Source of the DNA: Castor canadensis
Taxonomy: Eukaryota > Chordata > Mammalia > Rodentia > Castoridae
DNA length: 64,000 nucleotides
Direction: 5' to 3'
Assembly: GCF_047511655.1 (NCBI RefSeq)
Contig: NC_133386.1
Coordinates: 124,863,866 to 124,927,865 of the forward strand
A program made the translations under genes and the position numbers. Each line of letters starts with the position of its first letter. The stretch's first letter is position 1. Below the pieces are notes generated by a model that ran no database searches, was not told the DNA's origin, and was given only the letters and a program-made list of their open reading frames with translations. Shown piece by piece: positions 11,524 through 22,620 of the stretch.

Positions 11524-11965
11524 GCTGGGTGCAGGTGGCTCATGTCTGTAATCCTAGCTACTTGGGAGGCTGAGATAGTGAGGATAGTAGTTTGAGGCCA
11601 TCTGTGGTAGGAAGTTAGCAAGTCTCCATCTCAATTGATTGGTGGTACACACTTGTTATTCCAAGCTACCTGGGAGGCTGAGAACGCGAAGATCGCGGTT
11701 TGAGGCCAGCCTGGGCAAAAAAGTTCATGAGACTCCATTTCAAAGGACAAAAGCTTACATGGTGGTGCCTACCTGTCATCCCAGTGACAGCAGGAAGTAT
11801 AAAACAGGAGAATCACAGTCCAGGCCAGCCTGGGCAAAAAGTGATACCCTATTTCAAAAATTACCAGAGCAAAAGGGCTGGAAGTGTGGCTCAAGCGGTA
11901 GAGCAACTACTTCCTATGTGTGAAACCTCAAGTTCAAACCCAGTAACCCCAGTAACTCCGTCTCC
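11524..11965 (+). mobile_element. Long composite SINE: three 7SL-like monomers plus tRNA-like unit
   Basis: Four modules lie in a row. Monomer A is about 11524-11630 (GCTGGGTGCAGGTGGCTCAT) and monomer B about 11638-11745 (GAGGCCAGCCTGGGC). Monomer C is about 11758-11870, with the distinctive GACAGCAGGAAGTATAAAAC. A tRNA-like unit follows at about 11876-11965 (GTGTGGCTCAAGCGGTAGAG, AGTTCAAACCC). The same order, including the diagnostic part of monomer C, recurs on the minus strand at 35876-36312. It lies in DDIAS intron 2. Confidence 0.8.
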
Positions 11966-12003
11966 CCCCCTGCAAAAAATAAATAAAGTATCTCTAAGGG
12001 TCA

Positions 12004-12126
12004 GGGTATGGTGGCACATACCTATAGCCTCAGCACTCAGGAGGCTGAAGCAGGAGGATCTTGAGTTTGAGGCCAGCTTGGGCTACATACTAAGACCCTG
12101 TTTTAAACAAACAAAAACAAAAACAG
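12004..12126 (+). mobile_element. B1-like SINE
   Basis: GGGTATGGTGGCACATACCT, CAGGAGGCTGAAGCAGGAGG and GGGCTACATACTAAGACCCT followed by a CAAACAAAAAC tail. It sits just after the long composite SINE but is a separate monomeric copy. Confidence 0.85.
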
Positions 12127-12269
12127 TATGTCTAAGTTTTCCATATACTACTTTTTCCACAAAAAGAAAACTATTGTCTGGTGTGCTAAAAGTCAATTGG
12201 ACTTGTTTAAGTAAATGATATAAACTTTCTGGGTGATTGGAGATATGGGAGATGATATGAACATTGTCT

Positions 12270-12372
12270 CTGAGCTGAGATTTTGTTTTTGGTGGTACTG
12301 GGGTTTGAACTCAGGACCTTAAGCTTGCCAGGCAGGTGGTCTGCCACTTGAGTCACTCCTCTAGCCCTGAGT
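12270..12372 (-). mobile_element. ID/tRNA-like SINE
   Basis: The plus strand shows TACTGGGGTTTGAACTCAGG, GCTTGCCAGGCAGGTGGTCT and CACTTGAGTCACTCCTCTAG, the reverse complement of the window's standard tRNA-like SINE. It is little diverged. Confidence 0.85.
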
Positions 12373-12609
12373 TGTGATTCTTATTTTAAACAGGAAAGAA
12401 AGTTACCGGGTCAGAGACAGTGTCTAGACTAAAGGCATTATAATGAGTTAAGTCACCCAGAAGGCAATTTTGCACGTTTGGGCAGAGTGATAGCTTACAT
12501 GGATAAATCTCCCTTGCTCATAACTTTTGAGAGCGTACACATACACATTACACATACAGTGTTTCACACACTCACACAATTAGATAAAGGACCAGTAACA
12601 TTTGTGTGT

Positions 12610-12686
12610 GTGCTGCTTGAGAATTGAGCTCAGGGCTTCACGCATGCTTTGTAAGTGCTACCACTGAGCTGTATCCCTAGCTCCAA
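12610..12686 (-). mobile_element. ID/tRNA-like SINE
   Basis: Reverse-complement tRNA-like unit: GAATTGAGCTCAGGGCTTCA, TAAGTGCTACCACTGAGCTG and TATCCCTAGCTCC. It is more diverged than its neighbour. Confidence 0.7.
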
Positions 12687-12934
12687 ACTATGTTTTTGCA
12701 CTTTTATTTTTGGTTGTATGTCTTTATCTCATTACTACTCTAATCTTACTTCCCTTAAGAAGCGCCTGTATGGAGCCCTAACATTCTGGAGAATATAGTT
12801 TTAAAACCTCTACTGCTTAAACTTGGAGGTTAAAAAAAAAAGAAAAAGAAAAGTTGTCTTCACAAAACACACACAATGGCTACCAGTGCTAAGGATTTGG
12901 GGTTCAAATAAAATCTTTTAAAAATTACCATATG

Positions 12935-13165
12935 CTAATTGTACACAGGGGTTTTGTTGTGGTATTTCCATCCATGCATATAATGTACTTTGGTTGAATT
13001 CACCCCCTTATTGCTTTCTTACTGCCCCCTTTAAGCCAATTTTTAAAGAATTTTATTGCTGTATTTTTGTACATGCATATAAAGTACCTCACATGAAATG
13101 CCCCTCAATCATCCTCTCTATCTGCCCTTCCCCTCCCACTAAAATCTTTAGAGACCCTTTTGCTC
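12935..13165 (-). mobile_element. L1 3' UTR-like fragment
   Basis: The pyrimidine-rich plus strand contains GTTGTGGTATTTCCATCCAT, TTGAATTCACCCCCTTATTG and ACATGCATATAAAGTACCTC. It resembles the fragment at 56.1-56.48 kb and the 3' ends of older rodent L1s read in reverse. No reading frame of ORF2 is kept. Confidence 0.5.
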
Positions 13166-13549
13166 TTGAGTGTCACTATGAGCTTCTGCAAGGGTTAGTG
13201 TGGAACTCCTCTTATAAACTTGCTGTGCTAGGGCAGTGAGGAATTTGTTTCCTATACTGGCTGATTCTAAGTAAGAAAAAAGGAAAGCGGAAATAAAAGT
13301 AGAAAAGATAAGTACCAGATACTACGGCAACATATTTCTTTTTTTTTTTTTTTGTAGTATTGTCAACATTATTGTATATAGAGGACAGGTTATTTTTCTG
13401 TGGACTACTTTTCCACAGGCAATGACCAAGTACTGTGGAGGATTTATGTCTTTAAATAGTTTACTCAGAGCTCTTTCCCAGGGCATTTTAAGTGGGAATT
13501 TGAATACAAATTCCACTGCTAATTTGGAGGTGCTATGGTGATTATGAAT

Positions 13550-13770
13550 GTAGACAGCAGTCAGATTGTGGAGGCTTGAGGCTTGAATGTTTCTGCCCCT
13601 AACTAGCTAACAGAGTGATTTGGGGTAAGTTACTTAACTTTTCTGAGCCTAAGCTGTCTCTTTAGAAGTTGGTATTAACAACAGCATTCACTCCATAGGT
13701 CTGTTGTATTAAAAAGACATAATACCTATAAAACTCCTAGCATAAGTGCCTAGCAAACATTCACAAATGT
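13550..13770 (+). repeat. MIR SINE
   Basis: Contains GTAAGTTACTTAACTTTTCT and GAGCCTAAGCTGTCTC, then ACTCCTAGCATAAGTGCCTA, matching the core and 3' portion of MIR. Confidence 0.75.
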
Positions 13771-13889
13771 TATATATAGATATCAGCAGTCTTAAGAGCT
13801 AACAATGGCATTATTGTTCAACCTATTTTTTTTGAAGACTGTCTTTAACAACTTGGAGAAGACCCCAAAGTTTTAAAAATATTTTATAC

Positions 13890-14110
13890 CTACGATATTA
13901 AATATATATTACTATGTACCACGCAAGTATTCTAAGCATGTTATTTATATTAAATCACTTGATCCCTTACAAGAACCCTATGAGAAAGATAATGTTACTT
14001 TCTCTATTTTTAGATTCAGGTAATTTAAATGACTTGCTCAAGACCACACAGCTATAAGTGGCAGGGTTGGCATTTGAATCCAGGCAGTTGGGCTCCATAA
14101 AATAATGCTT
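13890..14110 (-). repeat. MIR SINE
   Basis: The plus strand shows the reverse complement of MIR: ACTATGTACCACGCAAGTAT, ACAAGAACCCTATGAGAAAG, GACTTGCTCAAGACCACACA and ATTTGAATCCAGGCAG. Confidence 0.8.
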
Positions 14111-14139
14111 TTAATCTTCATGACATACTGCAATGGGTG

Positions 14140-14370
14140 AAGTATGTTTATAATAGATAAATTCTAACATATTATGTATTGTACTAGGCAATTTCTATGC
14201 ATTATCTCCATAATTATCCTACCTTGTGGGTTTAATTCACCCACTTTACAAATGAATGATTAGGCTCACACAAGTTAAATATCTTGCCCCAAGTCATATA
14301 ATTAGTAAGTGTCAGAGCCTATCTGCAACCCTGTTGTGTTCACTGAATCATTCCATTATGCTACACTGCT
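14140..14370 (-). repeat. MIR SINE
   Basis: A second reverse-complement MIR directly beside the previous one: CCACTTTACAAATGAATGAT, CTTGCCCCAAGTCATATAAT and TAGTAAGTGTCAGAGCC. Confidence 0.7.
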
Positions 14371-14961
14371 TCTAAGAATAGACCCTGATAAGACAAATAG
14401 CCTATGGTTTTTAGTTGTTTCAAATGATAGGCAGGAACCTGAAAATGCGTAAACCTAACATAACCTAGAATTATCAAACTATTATTTATTCATTCATTTA
14501 GCAAATATTTTCAATGAACCAAGTTCTAGGCTGATTGCCAATGATTTAATGATGAATAACACAAACAGGGTACTTTTCTCAGAGCTTATAAATAGAATGT
14601 GAGTGGATCAATAAAAGAACAGTTGAAACTCAAGTCAAGGATGACTTGAATCTAGATGTGAAATAGAACTGCTGACCCTTCTTCACTCCCCAACTAGTCC
14701 CAACTAGATAAAATGACTAGTTGGTAATATTGCTGGTGCACTGCTCTTATTTACATACTACTAGGCACCTAATACACGTCTTTATCGTACCTCAGACAGA
14801 GGAAATGCTCTGAGGAACTCTACATTTATCTCTCATTTCTACTTTACAAAGATCAGAAGTGGATCTTAGGCGCTCAGCTATACTTGGCCTGCATATGAAG
14901 ACCATACATAATAAAGAATTATGTGCCAAACAACATTCTAGCTCCTGAAGGATAGAGATTA

Positions 14962-15190
14962 CTACAGATTGAGCATCCCTAGTCTGAAAATCTGAAATCC
15001 AAAATACTCTCAATTTGAGCACTCACAAGACTTTCAGAAAGTTTTAGATTTTGATTCATTTTGGATTTCATATATTTGGATTACTCAACCAGGAAAGTTT
15101 ATGCAAATATCCCCAAATCCAAGAAATTCTGAAATCTGAAACACTTTTGGTTTCAAACATTACAGATGAAGGACACTCAACATGTGTGAT
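14962..15190. repeat. Palindromic DNA-transposon remnant (Tigger/MITE-like)
   Basis: Left end ACAGATTGAGCATCCCTAGT and right end GGACACTCAACATGTGT are imperfect inverted copies. The interior alternates AATCTGAAATCC and GGATTTCATATATTTGG words, giving an overall imperfect palindrome. This is typical of small non-autonomous Tc/mariner elements. The exact family is not identified. Confidence 0.55.
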
Positions 15191-15572
15191 ACAGTGTCTG
15201 GTATCAAAGAGTTTAGTTATACCAAAAAATTTGAGGGGGGGATCATGCAAAAGCAAACAACAAAAACTTTGTGCTTAATTTGCAGGGATGTGCTGTAAGT
15301 GGGCTAAGATTCTGTACCAGGATTAGCAATTGCTATCCAAGAAGTTGTTTTTCTTCTCTGAGGTAGGTATTGAGCAAAGTCTTGGCAGTAACCTTAAACT
15401 TCTCTCTAGAAATTGGATTACCAGCCAGCTCTATTCTGGGATTTATAGACCTCCTGAGGTCCCTGAAAGAATTGTTTGGGATGGTGAATTTAGCCCTTAC
15501 TTGCCCTTAAGCCACAGTAAGTTTATAGTGTACACTTGGATTTCCTCTCATTTTAACAGACTTTACTTTTAC

Positions 15573-15685
15573 CTTTTGGAGACAAGGATTATTCGAGAGA
15601 AGCACTTTTGACATGATGGATATATAAAACTTGAATTCTGGAGAGCAAGTACTGAGGCAAGAAGAAATTTTCGTCTTCTATTCAT
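15573..15685 (-). CDS. DDIAS: DDIAS first coding exon (residues 1-38)
   Basis: The ATG at 15685-15683 begins MNRRRKFLLASVLALQNSSF, which I recognise as the conserved DDIAS N-terminus. The minus-strand acceptor TTTTGTAG ends at 15702, so the exon starts at 15701 with a 16-base 5' UTR. The open frame upstream of the ATG is intronic, which fixes the start. The donor is AAAAG|GTAAAA at 15573/15572. The exon carries Cys-25 and Cys-28 (PSCQKC), the first half of a probable zinc ribbon completed by CPKC in the next exon. The base at -3 is C, a weak start context. The four coding exons sum to 2958 bases, exactly 986 codons including the stop. Confidence 0.97.
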
Positions 15686-16034
15686 GCGTTTATAGTGTGG
15701 CCTACAAAACAAAATAACCATGGGGATGAATGGTGAATCTTTAATCATATGTTTATCTATTCTTAGGAAAACCACTTAACCAATAATTGTCTTTCGTGTT
15801 ACTTTCAAAGTGAAGGCAGTAAGTGTCAATGTATTGAAGAATTAAAATCTTTCTGCTTAATTAAAAGTATTAATAGAAAATAAAATTGAAAACAGAGTAG
15901 CTCATATATTATTTCTCACTAAATGCCTCATCCTAGTAATTCAGGAAAGATGTTAGTTCTTTACACCTTTACAAGAAGATACAGAATATGTACTTGCCAT
16001 TTTAGTAGGAAAGATATATGAATTCTTTTCTCTT

Positions 16035-16180
16035 TTTTTTTTTTGCCTCAGCCTCCCAAGTACCTGGGACACACTACCATACTCAGCTGTACACGCATCT
16101 TTTCTCCTTTTGCTTTTTTTGGTGGTACTGAGTTTGAACTCAGGACTTAGTGCTTGCTAGACAGACTTCTAGCCCTCTAC
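16035..16180 (-). mobile_element. Composite SINE (7SL-like plus tRNA-like), truncated
   Basis: The plus strand shows oligo-T, TCAGCCTCCCAAGTACCTGG, then TTGGTGGTACTGAGTTTGAA and CTTGCTAGACAGACTTCTAG. Pieces of both modules are present in reverse orientation, with deletions. The module order on the minus strand differs from the standard composite, so this may be two nested insertions. Confidence 0.6.
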
Positions 16181-17849
16181 ATCAATCTTTTAAAGAACTA
16201 AATTTGTCTGGAAATGTTTTTTTTTTACTGAAAAATTGCTTTTATTATATTTAATTGTATACACTTTTACAGTTTGAAGAGGGAAAAAAGGGCTTCAGCT
16301 TTAGCAAACAGAAAAGGCTAAATGTAACATGGACAAAGAAGAGCTCAAAGTGTTAATATCCTTGTAAAAATGTGTTAAAGAAACAAAACAGCAATGTTTT
16401 CCATTTTTATACTTTAATTTTTAATTCAAATGTTGGTTTAGCAATCTTTATCAATTAGCTTACTTACAGCATAAAAATGCTCAAATAAAGGGCTCTATAC
16501 ACATTTGAGATAAAGCTATTTGATAAACTTTTGTTTGTAACACATGGCAAAAGTTTTCAATTTGTAAAAATGAGTGAACTATTTCAGAGGTTGGCATCAA
16601 TGAATTCTAACAAAATGGAAACCACCAGTTTAAAAACCATGTAAAATGATCTTTCATTCTCCTGACTAATGCTATTCTTTATGATTATTTTCAGGCCAGG
16701 AAGCCTTTCTAGATTAAGTGATCCTACTTTCTTTCATTTATCACATTATATTTTGTTTTATATGTAGTTTTTCAGAACCAGAGTACAATCTTAGAAAGAT
16801 CATTTCTTTTTATCTCCAGTGCCAGACCCAAAAATTGTCAGTCTGAGTTTTAGCCATCAATCTTCTTCATAATTTTCAGCTTTCCTATTCTGTAGCCATA
16901 GTTTTGCAAAACAAGTTTACCAAATCATAAGATCATCTTATATTTGCATGTGGAATACACAGTGTAGCCTCATATGTAGTACACTTAGTATTTATTATAA
17001 CTATTAGCTGGATTTTATTTTCACTTCTAATTTTTTTCTTAATTGTGGGCATATTGTGAGCATAGACTATCTTCTTTAGGGCTTTAAAACAGAATCCTAC
17101 ATTGTGCCACAGCTATGTGGACATTCAATAAAACAAAATCCTTTACAAAACTGTTATCAAAAGCAAACTTTAGGAAATGCATTAAATCTGTAACATGACT
17201 AAGACACTGTGCTAAGTGTTATGGAATAATTTAAAATAACACTGTCCTTAAAATTTACTGTATAATTGGGCAGATAATTCAACAACACATGAAAAAAGTA
17301 AGCACGAAAGTTTGGGATTGATTTCTAAATTAATGATGTAAGCAGTAATTGCTGTATTTTTAAAGGAAGGTTGGTTAAACTGTCCTTATTTAAGGCTTTA
17401 TTGCCCTCTAGTGGATCAAGTAAGTATGTCTAAATAACTAAGTGGCAAACTGAAAAACTGAAATGAAAATGATCCATTGATTATTTTTACTATTTTTGTT
17501 TCACCTGGCAAACTGCAGCAAAAAGACTTTTTGTTCATCATGTGGAGGGCCACAATACAGTAAGATCCTTTTGAGTAGCTACTGCTAGTTATTCTCTTTG
17601 GTGTTTTCATAATATTTCCTTATAGTACTTGTCACCTAGGGAACTTTGCAATAATATACAAAGAAATCATCAGTTTGTTTTAATCTCTCACATAAAAGTA
17701 GAAATAAGAAGGCTGGGGTAAAAAGAGGGAGAAAAAAGTGTTAGGGCAGATTGAGGGGAACTACTTAAAGCCTCAGCTGGTCTTTGTTTTCCAGATATTG
17801 TCTAAGAATGAAGGTTCTGATAGGCTTACACTTATTAAAATATGTGGAG

Positions 17850-18066
17850 TCTGGCCAGGTGCCAGTAGCTCACACCTGTAATTCTAGCTACTCAGGAGGC
17901 AGGGATGAGGAAGCTTGCAATTTGAAGCCAGCCCGGGCAAATAGTTCGCAAGTCCCTATCTTGAAAAACCCTATCACAAAAAATTGGGCTGGTGGAGTGG
18001 CTCAAGATGAAGGCCCTGAGTTCAAGCCCTGGTACCGCAAAAATAAATAAAGTAAAATAAAATAAG
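17850..18066 (+). mobile_element. Composite SINE (7SL-like plus tRNA-like)
   Basis: The 7SL-like half reads GCCAGGTGCCAGTAGCTCAC through GCCCGGGCAAATAGTTCGC. It is followed by GGGCTGGTGGAGTGGCTCAA, GAGTTCAAGCCCTGGTACC and an A-rich tail. This dimeric layout is the main young SINE type of the window. Confidence 0.9.
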
Positions 18067-19304
18067 TGGGGTCCAGGTGGACTCACTATAGTACATTTCG
18101 AATTTACCACAGAATACTCTGAAATACCTGCTCTCTCTTTCAAGTGAAGGAATATTGAGAGCTAAGCCATAATCCAAAGTTGCTTCACTAATTTACCATG
18201 AAAAATTACTGTCACAAAGAAGTGATGTGTCAGAGGCTCACATTGTTTTTGAGGGGGTGGTGTGGGTTTAACTATCTGTTAAGCCAAATTGTGAACAAAA
18301 AGTTGCTTGATGAAGAGCCATTAGGTGAATCAACTAATGGAATTAGGCTAATGCCTGATGCATCCTTTTCATTCTAGAGATGGTTTTGCCAATGGGACCA
18401 AACATATAAGCTCATTGATTGCAACCCCTGCATCCTATTTTCATTCTAGCCAAGTTCTCAGACTCCACTCACAGTGGATAAAATACATATTATTTGGCCT
18501 CAACTTGAATTTGATTCATTAAGTATGGGACAAGGGCCAAGAATTTGCCATTTTTGACAAGTTCTCATGTAATAGTCATATACGTGGTCCATTCCTGAAA
18601 ATCACTGGCCTAATAGTGAACACTTGTGACTAACATGGTTATAGTTATATCCCAAGACTTGGTATTATTTCAGTAATTGCAGATTACTTTGTAATTCTTT
18701 GCTTTAATTTATTATTGGGTGACTTTCCGGTTTAACTCCCTCATTACTAAGTTCTTGGAAGGCACTTTAATAGTTTATGTGAAACCATATCCAAATATGC
18801 ACATATACTTTTTTTTTCGTCCTTTGGGCGAAATTAGAAAATCTGGAATAATTCTTATAAAATGTTAGAACCTGGAAAAGAATTCAATTCAGTATCTAGT
18901 ATGAATGGTCATATGGGGATAATAATGAAAAGAGGGCAAGATGTGGGTCCTGTCTTGAAGTTTATAATTCAGTTGTGTTCACAATTTCTTTTGACTGCTT
19001 TACAGTGTGCAAAGTGCTTTTACATCAGTATCTGATTCACCTAGAGAATGTAAATGACTAATTAAATAAGGTCAAGATGTAGGTGGAATCAGGTTTGGCA
19101 CTCATGCCTTCTGATGAGTAGCTCGCCAGTCTTTCTAGTCTATTGTTCTGTTTGCTCAAGTATCATACTTCAGAAACTAATTGTTTCAAGAATGCCCACA
19201 GGATGAAATTGCCCCTTTAGAAACCTAGTACCCAATCCTAATGGCATAAGGAAAAAGTGGCATGGGTAACTTTTTTCCCTTTCTTTATTAATTCCCAAAC
19301 TGTT

Positions 19305-19420
19305 CACGCTGGTTGGGGGTGTGACTCATGGTAGAGCCCTTGCCTCATAAGCATGAGGCTATGAATTTGATCTCTAACCATTGCAAACCAAACCAAACCA
19401 AACCAAACCTCTACAGTACA
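19305..19420 (+). mobile_element. ID/tRNA-like SINE with (CAAAC)n tail
   Basis: The tRNA-like unit is GGTTGGGGGTGTGACTCATG, GCATGAGGCTATGAATTTGA, ending in a tandem CAAAC/CAAAACC microsatellite that grew from its tail. Confidence 0.75.
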
Positions 19421-19869
19421 ACAATTAAAAAGCAAACCCTATTCATGCCTTGCAAGAAAATCTTGTTACCTGTTGTTCTCAGATTTCCTACTTTACAGGC
19501 CAAGTGGAATAATCTTCCTAACATTAATGGTCTCCTCTAAAGGCACATACTTCAACTTTTCTAAGGTCTGTCATACTAATTCCCTAAGAAATAATTTGCT
19601 GACATTTACAGTTCTAGAAAGGAAAGAAAGAAGCAGGCAGCACACACAAAACTAAACATGCAAAGAGTAAAGAGACAAAATCTCCAGTGAATGAAATATT
19701 GGTGAAAAACATTTTTAAAACGTTAGCCAAGAAAACTTTAGGTGGTATAATACAGTTTGTCCACTGACTCACTTATGGGGCATTTATGATCGGGATGGAG
19801 AGAGGATAGAGTTGGAGACAGGAAAAAACCAAGCTCAAATAATAAAAAAAAATGCTTGAAAAAGAAAAA

Positions 19870-20080
19870 AGCCAGGTGTAGTGATATCACCTGTAATCTC
19901 AACTACTTGGGAGGCAGAGGCAGGAGAATCTGGAATTCAAGGCCAACTCTGGCAAAGTTGAGATTCTATCTCAGACACAAAATAGAAACAAAAAGGCTAG
20001 AATGGCATGGCTCCAGGTAGAGTGTTTGCCTAGCTGCTAGGCCCTGGGTTCAAACCCTAGTACCTTAAAACAAACAGCCT
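19870..20080 (+). mobile_element. Composite SINE (7SL-like plus tRNA-like)
   Basis: GCCAGGTGTAGTGATATCAC and GGGAGGCAGAGGCAGGAGAA form the 7SL-like half. GGCTAGAATGGCATGGCTCC, GTTTGCCTAGCTGCTAGGCC and GGGTTCAAACCC form the tRNA-like half. Confidence 0.85.
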
Positions 20081-20542
20081 CTTGTGTTCAAGGAATTTAT
20101 AATCTCTTGGCTCAGACAGACAACATATAACAATCAATGAAGTGACTGACACAAAGGCAAAAAGCAATACATGTAAGCTCCAGGTTTCCATACAGTAACT
20201 ACTTATCTGAGAGCCAACTGTGTTTGGATATCTTACAGACATCTCAAGGTGTTAATAGATAACAAATTCTGAATTCTTAAGTTTTCTCTCAAACCTCTTT
20301 TTTTTGTGCAATTTCTCCATCTCAGTAAATAGTACTACTTTCTAACCAGTCACTAAGGCCAGATACATGGGATTCATTCTTATTCCTTCACCTTTCACTC
20401 ACACACTCATCAGTAAGTCTTTCAGTCTACTGCTATATTAGAAACTATCATTCAGGTCCCCCCTACCCCCCATATATGCCAGTATCACTTTAATGTAAAC
20501 TACCAACATGTCTTGCTTATGTTGCTACATTAGCCTCCTAAT

Positions 20543-20635
20543 TGCATGATTTAGCCTCTGATCTCAAACTCCTGATCCTCTAGCCTCAGCCCTCTCCACT
20601 CCCCAGTGCTGGACTTCATGCCTGGCTGTTATTTA
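20543..20635 (-). mobile_element. B1-like SINE fragment
   Basis: The plus strand has CTCAAACTCCTGATCCTCTA, CAGTGCTGGACTTCATGCCT and GGCTG, the reverse complement of a partial 7SL-like unit. Confidence 0.6.
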
Positions 20636-20924
20636 CTTTTTTAACTTCTTGCACAAAAGACAAGTTCAGTAAGGACAGGAATCCTTTCAACCATTGTAAC
20701 CCAATAACTGGCAGTACGTGGTATTAAGGGAGGCCCTTAAACACTATCTGTAGAATGTGTGAAAAATTACTGGATGCTCTGTGATCCAGCCTTTTAGGGT
20801 CAAGAAAGGCTTCCTGATGTTTACAAGGCTTTGCAGACAGAGAAATAAGGAATAAGAGCAAACCAAGTTGGACTAGAAGAGGTAAAAGGGAGGACAGTCA
20901 TTTGAGAAACACAAAAGACATTTT

Positions 20925-21008
20925 GTGCTGGGGGAGGCTCAGTGATAGATGGCATATGGGTGAGATCCTTGATTCTATTCCTAGCACAGCAAAAAAAAAA
21001 AAAAAATC
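20925..21008 (+). mobile_element. ID/tRNA-like SINE
   Basis: GTGCTGGGGGAGGCTCAGTG, GAGATCCTTGATTCTATTCC and CTAGCACAGC followed by a run of about 17 A. Confidence 0.7.
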
Positions 21009-21114
21009 TGTATGGCTAGAGACTAGTGCTAGTGTGTGGAAAACCACTGAAGTTGGAGAAGTCAGTCAGGAACCAGAGAGGAGACTGTAAGCTATGTTAA
21101 GGAGTTTGTGTTAT

Positions 21115-21636
21115 GTAGCAGTTAGCCAGGAGTGATGGAGATATGCAAAGGAACCCCGAAATGGAGGATTCTTCAAGGTCTCTGAGGGAAAAACACTTTT
21201 AACAGATCAAAATAGCCCTCCAAGGTCATGGTATGTCAGATGTTTTTTAGTCACCCACCCTAAGATGGGTCAACATCAGTTCCTCAAACAGATCTTTTCT
21301 TAACAAAACAAAGACTCAGGCCTGTAAATCACACACTAGGTGTCAGGTGAACCTAATTATTTGTTCAGTTGTGAATCTGTAGACCTGCCCTAGCCCTGTG
21401 CCCTTAACTATGACTTTAGCCTCCTGGGCTGATCATAGGGAGGGACTTAAAGCTCCAAACGCCTTTTACCTCAATAAAAACTGCCAGATAAAAATAATCA
21501 TTCTTTTTCTCACTTCAGTCTGTTGAAAGTTCATTCCTTTCCTAATACACTTACTATCACTTTCACTATATTTTCAGGTCTTGCCTAAATTCTTCTCTCG
21601 CTGGACACAAGTAGCCGCGCTGATATCCTGGTAACA
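21115..21636 (+). mobile_element. Probable solo LTR of an endogenous retrovirus
   Basis: A TG...ACA-bounded stretch (TGTAGCAGTTAGCC to CCTGGTAACA) has a polyadenylation-like CAATAAAAACTGCC at about 21470 and a pyrimidine-rich R/U5-like region ending in TCTCTCGCTGGACACAA. No matching target-site duplication is apparent, so the ends are approximate. No internal viral genes are present. Confidence 0.5.
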
Positions 21637-21659
21637 TTCTGACTTAAATCTGGGGGCGT

Positions 21660-21885
21660 CTGAACACCAGTGGCTCAGGCTTGTAATCCTCACTACTAAG
21701 GAGGATCGCGTTTGGAAGCCAGGGCAAATAGTTCGTGAGACCCTATCTCGAAAATACCCATCACAAAAAAGGGCTGATGAAGTGGCTAAAGTGGTTAAGA
21801 GCGCTTGTCTAAGAAGGCAAGTGAGTTCTTAGTTCTGAGTTCAACCCCAGAGCCGCCAACAAAACAAAACAAAACAAAACCCCGG
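21660..21885 (+). mobile_element. Composite SINE with (CAAAA)n tail
   Basis: GAACACCAGTGGCTCAGGCT, GGCAAATAGTTCGTGAGACC and AAAGGGCTGATGAAGTGGCT, then GAGTTCAACCCCAGAGCCGC and a tandem ACAAA tail. It has the same dimeric layout as the copy at 17850. Confidence 0.85.
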
Positions 21886-22514
21886 GGGCAAAATAAACAG
21901 CTGAAAGGTTTTATATGCGGAGTGCCTTGGTTAAATTTGCACTTTTATCAGCCTAGCAATGTAGAGACCAAATTGGACGGTAGCAAAAGTAGTAGAAACA
22001 GCAGGGAGACTACCCGAACAAAAGTAATGCCAGTGAACAGTGGAGAGAAAATGGATTTGAGATATGGATAATCGAGGTGAGGTAGGAGTCTAGAAACTGG
22101 TTTGAGCACATCTCTCCGGACTACGCAAGCAGTTTGGAAAAGACGCTTTTCGCAGAACGCATACTCAGTACAGCAGCCAGCAAAATGCACCTCGGAAGCG
22201 TTCGGAAGCGAGAGCTTTTTCCACTGTATTTCCAGTTCTAGAAGTTTGTGTCAAGCCTAGCTCCACCAGTCGGGGAAAAACATCCCTCAAACACAGTAAG
22301 TGCTAAAAAACATTCGTTGAGCGATTAAAACAGCAGATACTAAAATGATGGATCCTTTTACTCTTCTATCCTCACGGCTGCTCTTTACAGACATGGCCCT
22401 GGAAAAAACCAACAAAATGCAGGACTCGGAGTCTCACTTATAATGATGTTAGCCGCCTCCTTAGGAGTCTCCCATCCTAGTGCTCACCAAGAACCTCCTT
22501 TCCCAGCTCCTCAC

Positions 22515-22620
22515 CTGAGGCAGAGGACTGGGGACCGGCTGGCACCACCATCAAGTGAAGCAGACTGGCTGGACTCAACAGCTTGCCGACCTCTCTCCAA
22601 TCGAATCTCCCGCGTTCTCT
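22515..22620 (-). other. DDIAS: Putative DDIAS non-coding exon 1
   Basis: On the minus strand a very good donor, CCTCAG|GTGAGG, lies at 22515/22514, just inside the promoter cluster. A non-coding first exon splicing to 15701 would explain the 16-base UTR at the start codon. The transcription start is not visible, so the 5' limit is a guess. Confidence 0.5.

Larger units (their letters stand above)
15702..22514 (-). other. DDIAS: DDIAS intron 1 (inferred)
   Basis: Runs from the acceptor at 15702 to a strong donor (CTCAG|GTGAGG) at 22515/22514. It contains the SINEs, LTR and repeats listed separately. The stretch 16181-17850 holds no recognisable gene or young repeat apart from a CTCF-core-like word at 17403-17414. 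Likewise I see nothing but a MER5-like scrap near 18520-18610 in 18067-19308. Confidence 0.55.

Noticed and set aside
15015-15190. Possible coding exon from an open frame in the palindromic region
   Set aside because: The sequence is explained by inverted copies of a small DNA transposon.
19381-19413. CRISPR-like or telomere-like tandem repeat
   Set aside because: It is a simple CAAAC/CAAAACC microsatellite grown from the A-rich tail of a SINE.
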